A stretch of DNA of 41,556 nucleotides from Planctomycetota bacterium (GTDB lineage: Bacteria; Planctomycetota; Planctomycetia; Planctomycetales; Planctomycetaceae): the NCBI GenBank assembly GCA_027624335.1, contig JAQBWV010000029.1:1-41556 (forward strand), in the 5' to 3' direction. The position numbers were made by a program, and so were the translations under genes. The notes under the pieces were generated by a model. That model did no database searches. It worked only from the letters and a program-made list of their open reading frames with translations, and had not been told where the DNA came from. Shown here one piece after another: positions 1 to 7,326 of the stretch. Numbering within the stretch: the first letter of the stretch is position 1; every line of letters begins with the position of its first letter.

Positions 1-533
1 GTCTATCTCGTCCGAAGCATCGGCGAGTTCAACTTCCCAGGCCGATTCGGCATTCAAGGTCGAAGACAATCGCAATCGGCACCGAACTGACCGCGCCTGT
101 ATCTATACGCTCGGCGGACTCAGATCGGCATATTCGGCGAGCGATGTAACAGGACTATCAAGTCGCATTCCCTCCGAGTCATCCCGAGCTGTCATTAGAA
201 AAACGCCGCTCATCAACGATCAACGGGACGGTATCAACGCAATGTCGGCCAACTGGCGACGTGTTCCTGTCGAGAGAGTGGCATTCTGACAGCTTGTTCG
301 GAAATGTCGGCTGCGGCATTCTCCATGACTGGGACTGAGACCGGTTCCGGGCTGAAATCACACAAACCGTTTGCTAGAGTGACCACAATCGTTCCCTGTT
401 TTTGAACTGATCGACAACATTCCCGACGCGTCCTGGTACTCGTAACCTGAGATTCTGCGGTCCTGATTCCGGACCAGGTATTAACTCCTGGTCAACTCCA
501 CAAAACTTCTCAAACTCTCAGGAAGCTCTTGCA
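1..533. other. Left-edge stretch without a convincing gene; leader of the zinc-ribbon gene
   Basis: I see no supported complete gene here. A minus-strand frame open to the left edge reads ...LNAESAWEVELADASDEID and could begin with a TTG near 68, so the start of a gene running off the window is possible but unproven. The plus strand also has open frames to about 90 and 290 that show no recognisable family. The right part (about 360-533) is the promoter and leader region of the zinc-ribbon gene and carries the inverted repeats listed separately. Confidence 0.4.
459..493 (+). promoter_or_regulatory. Two overlapping, mutually exclusive hairpins in the leader of the zinc-ribbon gene
   Basis: GGTCC at 459-463 pairs with GGACC at 471-475. 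GACCAGG at 472-478 pairs with CCTGGTC at 487-493 across the 8-nt loop tattaact. The two stems share 472-475, so only one can form at a time. They lie 40 nt upstream of the ATG at 534. This could be a dyad operator or a small RNA switch. The repeats are seen directly; a regulatory role is inference. Confidence 0.35.
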
Positions 534-2306
534 ATGAGCGTCTCGATTATCTCGTGCCCGTCATGCAAGTCGCTGATCCTCAGCGATACGATTCAGTGCC
601 CCACGTGCAAACATGTCATGAATGCGGAACTGGCAGACGGCCTGACCCAGGATCTGCCTGCGGTCGAACGAGCAGTCGACGAGATCCCATGTCCCGATTG
701 CGGCGAACAGGTGCGCAAAGGTCTTGTTCGATGCTGGAGATGCGGAGGATTCCTGCGGCAGGACATCGCCGATTCGTACCAGAAAATGCTGGATGCTCCG
801 CAGCAAGTCATCTTCAGTGATACTCCGCAGCCGGTTAATCAACTGCTGGACGACGAAGCCGATGGCGAAGCCGCAGTCAGTGCAGGAGATGACGACTTCG
901 AACTGGCTGACGGCCTGAACATGTTGACTCAGGAAGAGCACGCTCAGATTCAGGCTGACTCGGCTGCGACGGACAACACGGGAGCAAAGCCATCCGGCGA
1001 AACTTACACGTTATCGTCAACTGGATCAGCCGTAAGTTCGGCACCCACTGCTGCCAGCACCTCAGAGAAATCCTCAGCTGTCGCACCGGCTGATTCCGGG
1101 ATACGCGACAGCGGCTCCGCAGAAGTTCCCGCGGCTACACCAACACAGGAACAGGTCGTCGAGAAAGAACCCGAACCGCCAGCGTCAACGGGCGACCCGC
1201 TGCTCGACATTGCCCTGCAGGAAGAGCACGAAGCAAAACAGCGTCAGAAAGGTCGACGTAAAAAAAGAGCGTCCGGCGAACGAACCGCCATGCCGGGGTT
1301 TGTATTCGTCTTCTGCCCGAACGGACACCGCATTCAGGTGGAAGACAGGCACCGTGGGCAAACGGGTCGTTGCCCGCGTTGCAAATCGTATTTCCATGTA
1401 CCGGGCGTCGATTGGGACGCAGAAAAGCGAAAGAAAGAACAGGCTGAGCAGGAAGGGAAGAAAGAAAGCCCGTACAAACACTGGAAGCTCGACGCGCGGC
1501 TCCACCAGGTTGACCCGACGAAACTGAAGCTCAAACCTGGCAGCCTTGAAAAAGATTTTCAGGAAGTCGATCTGGGCTACAAGTCGGATCAGATGCTGGT
1601 TGTCGCCAACGGAAAGCAGGGTGCTGGCCTGTTTGCTGGAGAGAAGAACAAGAAGAAGAAGGAAGAACTTCGAGAAGCAATGCAGGACCACCTGCGTCTC
1701 GAAAAAGAAATTCTCGACCTGCCGGCAGCGGGATACCGACTCTTTGAGCAGGCAGATATGGAAAAAATCTCTGTCGTCCAGCCTGCTGCCTATGCCCACG
1801 AATCCATGTTCGCGGGCGTCCCGGTATTTGGAGTCGGACGAATTGCAGTTCGACTACCCGTCACGGTCCAGGACAAGGACGTGAAGGACATCCTGTTTGT
1901 CTCATTCGGCCTGGCGGATTTTCGAGATTTCGCAAAACACCTGGATGAAATGTACGGTGTCAAAGACCTGGGACATGTCGAAGGTGTGCCACTTACAGAC
2001 AGTGAATCGACGTTCAAGTGCCACTACAGCGACCGGCAGATCAAGGCGATCGAAACGACCGAGTTTCACACTGCTGACCCGAATATCGAACTGGAAATCG
2101 TCGGACGCAAATGCCAGGGATGCGGTCTTGTTGTCAGCGAAGACAGCCGTAAGAAAGAAAAACTCGGCGGAGCGAACGGAAAAGGAATCGCCAAAGCGAC
2201 GTGCCCGAAATGCAAAGGGAAATTTGGTGACAAAACGCTTTACGCCATCAAAGTGCCTGAAGCTCAGGAGAGCGGGCTTTCGGAGTCAGGCGGCTTGAAT
2301 TCCTGA
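534..2306 (+). CDS. Multi-zinc-ribbon protein of unknown function
   Basis: A 590-aa protein with four Cys-rich zinc-ribbon motifs: C8/C11...C22/C25, C53/C56...C67/C70, C261-x3-H265...C280/C283, and C527/C530...C557/C560. Residues about 85-240 are acidic and rich in Ser, Ala, Thr and Glu and look disordered. A Lys/Arg/Glu-rich linker follows (about 235-255). A folded region (about 330-510) without a family I recognise lies between ribbons 3 and 4. There is no signal peptide or membrane segment, so it is probably cytoplasmic. AGGAAG precedes the ATG by a suitable distance. It stands alone and converges on the next gene. Ribbons of this kind bind nucleic acid or protein partners; no specific role can be given. 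The coding call is firm, the function unknown. Confidence 0.85.
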   Translation: MSVSIISCPSCKSLILSDTIQCPTCKHVMNAELADGLTQDLPAVERAVDEIPCPDCGEQVRKGLVRCWRCGGFLRQDIADSYQKMLDAPQQVIFSDTPQPVNQLLDDEADGEAAVSAGDDDFELADGLNMLTQEEHAQIQADSAATDNTGAKPSGETYTLSSTGSAVSSAPTAASTSEKSSAVAPADSGIRDSGSAEVPAATPTQEQVVEKEPEPPASTGDPLLDIALQEEHEAKQRQKGRRKKRASGERTAMPGFVFVFCPNGHRIQVEDRHRGQTGRCPRCKSYFHVPGVDWDAEKRKKEQAEQEGKKESPYKHWKLDARLHQVDPTKLKLKPGSLEKDFQEVDLGYKSDQMLVVANGKQGAGLFAGEKNKKKKEELREAMQDHLRLEKEILDLPAAGYRLFEQADMEKISVVQPAAYAHESMFAGVPVFGVGRIAVRLPVTVQDKDVKDILFVSFGLADFRDFAKHLDEMYGVKDLGHVEGVPLTDSESTFKCHYSDRQIKAIETTEFHTADPNIELEIVGRKCQGCGLVVSEDSRKKEKLGGANGKGIAKATCPKCKGKFGDKTLYAIKVPEAQESGLSESGGLNS

Positions 2307-2426
2307 AACGGCCCCTGAATTACCGAGGCCGGGATCTCATCGCTACTCCGCTCCGCCACGAGCCTGCCTTTTCCAACATAACCCCGACTTTTCGTTGCCA
2401 GAGGGTCCAGATCGCGGCTCGCATTG

Positions 2427-3071
2427 CTAAACGTTCCCACGTCGTCGCCGAGCTATCGGTGGGCCAAGAATTTCGGTAAGCAGTACAGCATTGCGAATGC
2501 TACCTGGCTGTCGCAATAACGCGTGAACTGACCCGGTCACGAAAGAGGTTTCAGGACTGATGTTCGGTGTCGGAGTGGGTTTTGGCGACTGCTCCATCAA
2601 ATCATGAATTTGAGGTTCGAGATGTCGTCCCCCCACAGCACTCCGCACGTGCCGATGACTGACCTCGCTCAGATCGTTGGTTTCGAGGTGTCGCTTACTT
2701 AGCGACATTCGATTCTTCGCGACCTCGTCTTCCAGACGGTCATGCTCGCGTCGAGCTCGAACACGTCTCTTACGTTCCACTTCCTCAGGAGAACTCGCCC
2801 GCTTTCTGCGACGTTGTGGTTGAGTACCACTTTGGCGAGGCGACCGCGACGCGTTCGAGTCTCCCGGCGATAATTCCTGCAGAAAGCTATCGATCTCCGA
2901 CTGCAATCCCTGATCAATGTTGGCATCACCTCGCATTCCGGCGTTTACCTGTTCGCCAGCTCGGCGTTCCTTAATGAAATTGACAAGCCCGCTGATGATC
3001 GCAATGACGACAAAAATGATCGGAAGAAAGTCGCCCGCCCCAGGAGCAGCGAGAAGCGCAGTCGTTGTCAT
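2427..3071 (-). CDS. Small membrane-anchored protein downstream of floA
   Basis: I use the ATG at 3071 (214 aa), with AAGGA upstream, rather than the adjacent GTG at 3074. An N-terminal hydrophobic helix (about residues 15-32, GDFLPIIFVVIAIISGLV) is followed by a long charged, probably disordered region with several Arg/Lys-rich stretches. The short C-terminal segment SIRNAVLLTEILGPP looks like a conserved tail, perhaps a docking peptide. It follows nfeD and floA on the same strand, 170 nt after floA, and is probably co-expressed with them. My recollection is that planctomycete floA loci often carry a similar protein with an 'EIL.PP' tail. A role in FloA membrane assemblies is inference. Confidence 0.75.
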   Translation of the reverse strand: MTTTALLAAPGAGDFLPIIFVVIAIISGLVNFIKERRAGEQVNAGMRGDANIDQGLQSEIDSFLQELSPGDSNASRSPRQSGTQPQRRRKRASSPEEVERKRRVRARREHDRLEDEVAKNRMSLSKRHLETNDLSEVSHRHVRSAVGGRHLEPQIHDLMEQSPKPTPTPNISPETSFVTGSVHALLRQPGSIRNAVLLTEILGPPIARRRRGNV

Positions 3072-3241
3072 CACCTGATTCCTTACGTGCCGAGGCGACA
3101 GAAAACAACCAACCCGTCGCCGATAGTCTGTTCGATATCACGAAGATCAGCCCAGCGTGGCTGGTTTGCCACAACCCAGGAAGCCAAGTAGACCCCACCG
3201 AATAATTCGTGCAAAGCACGCGGACGTTTCGCAGAAAGACT

Positions 3242-4345
3242 CTAATTGCTCGGCGAGACAACAGACCTCGAAGACTCGCCCTTCTCCGTAATTGAGATAG
3301 ACTCGCGCATCCTGGTGTCTGCCTGGACATTCTTCAGGTCGTAATAATCGATCAGTCCCAGACGACCACTCCTGAACGCTTCGGCGGTGGCTTTGGGGAC
3401 TTCGGCTTCTGCGAGTACAACCTTCGCCCGCGACTCCTGCACGCGAGCAATCATCTCCTGCTCTCTGGCGGTCGAAACGGCTCGCAGCTCTTCCGCCTTC
3501 GCTCGGGCAACCCGCATGTCGGCTTCTGCCTGATCCGCCTGCAGGCGGGCACCGATGTTTTCCCCGACGTCGATGTCAGCAATGTCAATCGACACAATTT
3601 CAAATGCCGTATTCGCTTCGAGTCCCTGCGAGAGTACCAGCTTTGAAATGCGATCCGGATTCTCAAGCACCGACGCATAATTTGAGTTTGACCCAATCGC
3701 CTGCACGATCCCCTGCCCTACTCGAGCGATGACCGTTTCTTCTGTCGCACCGCCGATCAGCTGCTTGAGGTTTGTTCGGACGGTAACTCTCGCCCTGGCC
3801 CGAAGCTGGATCCCGTCACCGGCGACCGCATCCAGGGTGCCGGCACTCTTGCCTGGATCCGGGCAGTCGATCACTTTCGGATGAACGCTGGTCTTCACTG
3901 CGTCGAGAATATCCCGTCCGGCCAGGTCAATGGCCTGCGCCGTTTGCCAGTCGATGTCGAGTCGAGCTCGGTGGGCTGCGATGAGGGCTCGAATCACGTT
4001 CGGAACATTTCCACCTGCCAGGTAATGCGCCTCGAGCTGCCGCGTGGTGATCGTGTAATCCTGATGTAGCCCTGCCTGAACTGCCATGATTTTGCTGCGG
4101 ACGATGATGCTCGGATTAACCTTTCGTAGAGACATCATCACCAGATTCGGAAACGAAATACTGGCCCGAGTCATCTTGCACTGAATCCACAAGCCGATGT
4201 ACCGGAAAAAGACGACGACAAAAATCAGCATCAGCACCATCACAAAGATGGACAGGCCAATCATGAAGTTGCGACTGGTGTTGTCAGCGTTCGGACCAGC
4301 GGCAAACAGGTTGCTGGCTGCGAGCATCAATGTCGGGTCAAACAT
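3242..4345 (-). CDS. floA: Flotillin-like protein FloA (SPFH family)
   Basis: A 367-aa protein of normal length for FloA. FloA is a bacterial flotillin that organises membrane microdomains and affects fluidity. A hydrophobic segment at about 25-50 ([20 protein letters not shown]) anchors it in the inner membrane. The SPFH domain follows, with the family blocks [28 protein letters not shown] cut across residues about 185-212 and [18 protein letters not shown] near 255. A coiled-coil-prone Ala/Glu/Arg region (about 270-330) is the expected oligomerisation part. The ATG at 4345 has AAGGA upstream. nfeD lies 98 nt upstream on the same strand, the classic nfeD-floA order. Confidence 0.95.
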   Translation of the reverse strand: MFDPTLMLAASNLFAAGPNADNTSRNFMIGLSIFVMVLMLIFVVVFFRYIGLWIQCKMTRASISFPNLVMMSLRKVNPSIIVRSKIMAVQAGLHQDYTITTRQLEAHYLAGGNVPNVIRALIAAHRARLDIDWQTAQAIDLAGRDILDAVKTSVHPKVIDCPDPGKSAGTLDAVAGDGIQLRARARVTVRTNLKQLIGGATEETVIARVGQGIVQAIGSNSNYASVLENPDRISKLVLSQGLEANTAFEIVSIDIADIDVGENIGARLQADQAEADMRVARAKAEELRAVSTAREQEMIARVQESRAKVVLAEAEVPKATAEAFRSGRLGLIDYYDLKNVQADTRMRESISITEKGESSRSVVSPSN

Positions 4346-4443
4346 GAGTCATCCTTCTCACCGGGTCCAGTCTCCGTGAACTGGAAGTCACAAATCAGTC
4401 GAGAAACTCTAACGCTGCTCGAAGAACACAATGCTCTTCGCGG

Positions 4444-5097
4444 TCAGACTGTCTCGGGTATATCAAAATCAATGGGATCGTCGCCTGAGCTTTCCACGGA
4501 TGTGATGCTGTAAGGGTCGGCCCCCGTATTCAGCGGCTGATCAATTGCCGCAGTCTTAGGTGTCGGCTCCGTCTTAGCAATGCTGGCGTGCCGTTCTGCC
4601 GGCATGACGACAAGCCGATTTCCCTTCACACCGACCACAACAACGTCCTGTCCGGCCTCAATAAGAACACCGTCACTTTCGGCGTGAAATTTCTCCTGGC
4701 CGATCTGAACCATGCCACCTGGAGAAAACATTGTCGCCGCGCGACCAAACGAATTAATCAACCCGGTAAGTCGAGCCTCTTCTTCCAGGAACGGAGTCAA
4801 CTCGGCGAGCGACTGGGGCGACGCGAATATCGCCTTTCCATAGGCGGTTCTGGGCAAAATGTAGACGGCCCCCGAAATTGCCGAGGGAAGCAGGACTAGC
4901 ATTCCCAGTACGTAGCCCCACCACCAGGCGGTATGTCCGGTTTGATACCAGCCTCGCCAGGCACAGAAGGTCGCGCCGGCGTAACACACGATCGACAGCA
5001 TCGTCAGGATCCCGGCCGACGGGATGAAGATTTCGCAGACGAGTATCCCCGTTCCCAATGCCACCATCAGAAAAACGAGTAATCCGTAACTGTCCAT
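4444..5097 (-). CDS. NfeD-family membrane protein
   Basis: The ATG at 5097 gives a 217-aa protein beginning MDSYGLLVFLMVALGTGILVCEIFIPS. The longer reading to 5169 adds an uncharacteristic charged leader. Four hydrophobic segments lie within about residues 5-105 with the NfeD-like pattern E-x-F-x-P-S-G/A. The C-terminal part (about 140-190) has the OB-fold-like NfeD block GMVQIGQEKFHAESDGVLIEAGQDV split around residue 150, which lacks a protease domain, so this is the short, protease-less NfeD class. NfeD proteins work with the stomatin/flotillin proteins encoded beside them, here FloA. The C-terminal 40 residues are Thr/Pro/Asp-rich and probably disordered. Confidence 0.9.
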   Translation of the reverse strand: MDSYGLLVFLMVALGTGILVCEIFIPSAGILTMLSIVCYAGATFCAWRGWYQTGHTAWWWGYVLGMLVLLPSAISGAVYILPRTAYGKAIFASPQSLAELTPFLEEEARLTGLINSFGRAATMFSPGGMVQIGQEKFHAESDGVLIEAGQDVVVVGVKGNRLVVMPAERHASIAKTEPTPKTAAIDQPLNTGADPYSITSVESSGDDPIDFDIPETV

Positions 5098-5243
5098 CGT
5101 TTTCGCCTCGTGAGATCGTCTCAGCCAGCTGCACGACTTTGCGCTGACAATCTGCCCTGTTCTCATCACCAGCCCTCACAACAGGGGCAAACATGAGTGT
5201 ACTCGGTAACCAATCATCAGCAACGGCTGCCGCTGGCGATTGC

Positions 5244-5358
5244 CCAATGGCACCAGAGTTGTGAGCCGCAAGGCGCTAGCCGCGGGTGTACTTTGCGGAA
5301 AATACCGGCGGCTAGCGCCTTACCGCTCACTTACTTCGTACAACTCTGGAGCCGTTGG
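5244..5358. repeat. Long composite palindrome (REP-like), family A
   Basis: The outer arms 5244-5262 and 5340-5358 are inverted copies with 2 mismatches in 19 nt (core CCAGAGTTGT / ACAACTCTGG). The inner arms, about 5262-5287 and 5304-5330, share AAGGCGCTAGCCG with CGGCTAGCGCCTT and flanking GTGAGC / GCTCAC. Weaker complementarity continues outward. The element lies between the start of nfeD (5097) and the stop of the upstream oxidoreductase (5443). It resembles repetitive extragenic palindromes, possibly a non-autonomous transposable hairpin or an mRNA-stabilising structure. Confidence 0.8.
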
Positions 5359-5395
5359 ACGCTTGCCACCCGGGGTGCATTCAGTGAATTCGAGC

Positions 5396-5416
5396 AGGTC
5401 AGGCTGAGCCTGACCT
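5396..5416 (-). terminator. Perfect 10-bp hairpin after the sulfite-oxidase-like gene
   Basis: AGGTCAGGCT (5396-5405) and AGCCTGACCT (5407-5416) are perfect inverted copies around one base. It lies 27 nt past the stop of the minus-strand oxidoreductase. No T-run follows on the minus strand, so it is terminator-like or an mRNA 3'-end stabiliser rather than a textbook intrinsic terminator. An operator is the alternative. Confidence 0.4.
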
Positions 5417-5442
5417 AACCTGAGAAAGTATAGTCCTGCGAA

Positions 5443-6705
5443 TCAGGCTTTGACCTCGATACTGACCTGCTCGATCGCGGCGTGACCGGACTTGCGGAAG
5501 GGACGCGGCATTGGCTGAGCGTGGCCCTTCTCGTCGATCGTTCGAGACCGCAGCGTGTATTTGCCTGCGGGCAAGCCGGGCAGCAGAATCGCCCAATGGA
5601 CTTTCGACAGCCTCAGTGGCCATGTCTTCGGTTGGCCAGCCGCGTCGAATCCCAGCGTGCCTGGCGGAAGTCGGTCTTCAGGTAAGTCGCCTCCCCAGCT
5701 GACCGGTGGCGGAAGAATTTTCGCGTCGACCCACGGTGCTTCAGAGAAGTACTTGTCGCCGGATACCAGCGGCGCTTCATTGTTGTGAATGAAGACCTGC
5801 ACTTTGGATACGCTGGAGATCCCCGCCTGTGCATATCCGGTGACGGCGATCGGCTGCCCCGGCTTGACGGTCGACGGATGACTGAGCGTCGCGGCGAAAC
5901 TCTTCAGCGGGCTGTCGACATCATTATTGCCGCCAGCGTAAGTATCGTTGGCGCTGTGCAGGTTCGACAGGAACAGATGCGACAGCCACTTGATGGACTT
6001 AAAGCCGTACGCTTCCGGGACGACGATCCGTACCGGCCCGCCACGCTCGCTCGACAGCCATTGTCCGTTCAGCTTGTAGCAGAGTATCACCGGTGGAAGA
6101 TCGAACGGGTCTTCCAGGATTCGACCGACCGGCATCGAACTGCGGAACATTTGCGACGGCTCTTCGTTGTGGTAGCCGTAATAAAACACTCGTCTCAGGT
6201 CCTCAGTGGGCTGAGCCAGCCAGATCAGTTCCCGCAGCGGCACGCCTTCCCAGATGCCCATTCCCAGGGGGCAGCCGATGTTGAGACACGTCATCACTTT
6301 CGGAAATCGCACGGCGTGCTTTTCTGCCAGCTTCATCAGCGCCGCAAAATCGAATGCCGTGTTGTCAGACTTCTTGAACTCGTTGCGAACTCGCGCCGGC
6401 TTTTCGGGATCTTTCAAAACTTCGAGCTTCCACGTATCGCGAGTCATGCCAACTTCGGCCTTCTTCTCATCACTGAGCGAGTGAGGGATCGGCTTCCCAC
6501 GCGACACATCTCGAAAATCCGCCAGCGGCGTGAGCCACGGTTCGAGCTTCTCGATCGCTTCCCGCAGCGCTGGTTCTTCGATCGAATCTTCCGCCTGCAA
6601 CGAGAGCGTCTTCAAAGCCGCAACACCCGCCGCTCCCAGACTCAAGAAGTACCGACGTGACAAAGCGACATGTTCAGCAATCAGCCGTTCGACGGATGGT
6701 TTCAT
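5443..6705 (-). CDS. Tat-exported sulfite-oxidase-like molybdopterin oxidoreductase
   Basis: A 420-aa protein starting with a twin-arginine signal, S16-R17-R18-Y-F-L, before a hydrophobic Ala/Gly stretch, so it is exported folded with its cofactor. The molybdopterin domain (about 100-250) contains VMTCLNIGCPLG with C140 and C145, one of which probably ligates molybdenum, then IWEGVPLREL and GGPVRIVVPEAYGFKSIKW (222-240), typical of the sulfite oxidase family. The C-terminal part (about 280-415) resembles the Mo-cofactor dimerisation Ig-like domain (VTGYAQAGISSVSKVQV). No heme domain is visible, so a separate cytochrome would accept electrons. The substrate may be sulfite or another small S- or N-oxide; it cannot be fixed from sequence. 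Confidence 0.9.
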   Translation of the reverse strand: MKPSVERLIAEHVALSRRYFLSLGAAGVAALKTLSLQAEDSIEEPALREAIEKLEPWLTPLADFRDVSRGKPIPHSLSDEKKAEVGMTRDTWKLEVLKDPEKPARVRNEFKKSDNTAFDFAALMKLAEKHAVRFPKVMTCLNIGCPLGMGIWEGVPLRELIWLAQPTEDLRRVFYYGYHNEEPSQMFRSSMPVGRILEDPFDLPPVILCYKLNGQWLSSERGGPVRIVVPEAYGFKSIKWLSHLFLSNLHSANDTYAGGNNDVDSPLKSFAATLSHPSTVKPGQPIAVTGYAQAGISSVSKVQVFIHNNEAPLVSGDKYFSEAPWVDAKILPPPVSWGGDLPEDRLPPGTLGFDAAGQPKTWPLRLSKVHWAILLPGLPAGKYTLRSRTIDEKGHAQPMPRPFRKSGHAAIEQVSIEVKA

Positions 6706-6834
6706 GGGGAACGCCCCTGCTTTGAGATCAGTCTGGACCAGCGAAACAACGGCCAGAATGATAACGGCGGATCATGAAATGAAACGCGCCGAACGAATTC
6801 TCTGCCGGCGACGACACCTTCAAGCAAGTGCGTT

Positions 6835-7326
6835 TCAGAGTGGCTCGAGTTGGTAGTTGCGCAGGCCGATCAGGATGCACTCGCCGGTTGAGGCGACTTT
6901 CAGTTCTCCGTACTTTGCCTCGTTGAAATGTTCGGCGCGGCCTTCCTGGAAGAAGTAGGACTCAGCTCCAAACTGGATAGTGCCTGCGCCGAAGAATCCG
7001 GATCGCGAGCGAAATCGTACGCGCACCTCTGTTGAGGCGAGCGGGGTGTCGTTGTCGACTCGTTGAAACGTCGCCACGTCATTCTCGTCCAATGTGAGAA
7101 TGAGGTGTCCGTCAGACGTTCCCTCGGGCACGTGCGAAGCAGCGTCCTGGGCGGCGGCATATCGCAGCACCATGTAGTCACCCTGCATGATTGACCTGGG
7201 ATCGCGAGGGGCCAGCTCGCACAGCACGGTTCGACCGCTGCGGAGAATCATCTCCTTGCCGATGATCAGCCAGTTCAAACTGCCAAGAACCAGCAAGGTG
7301 GTAACGATCAGCACGGATGATTTCAT
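6835..7326 (-). CDS. GDYxxLxY-motif membrane-anchored protein
   Basis: The ATG at 7326 overlaps the stop of the upstream DUF2157-type gene by four bases (ATGA), indicating translational coupling; the longer frame to 7395 lies inside that gene. The 163-aa product has an N-terminal hydrophobic anchor (about 4-22, LIVTTLLVLGSLNWLIIG) and the family signature G49-D-Y-M-V-L-R-Y56, with the rest predicted outside the membrane. Proteins with this motif are routinely encoded beside or fused to DUF2157/DUF4401 membrane proteins, and this pair fits exactly. The molecular function of the family is unknown. Confidence 0.9.
   Translation of the reverse strand: MKSSVLIVTTLLVLGSLNWLIIGKEMILRSGRTVLCELAPRDPRSIMQGDYMVLRYAAAQDAASHVPEGTSDGHLILTLDENDVATFQRVDNDTPLASTEVRVRFRSRSGFFGAGTIQFGAESYFFQEGRAEHFNEAKYGELKVASTGECILIGLRNYQLEPL

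Noticed and set aside
179-361. 60-aa minus-strand frame
   Set aside because: It is short, Ser/Arg-rich and has no ribosome-binding site or family.
5785-6660. 291-aa plus-strand open frame
   Set aside because: It is antisense to the sulfite-oxidase-like gene, Arg-rich and without any recognisable domain.
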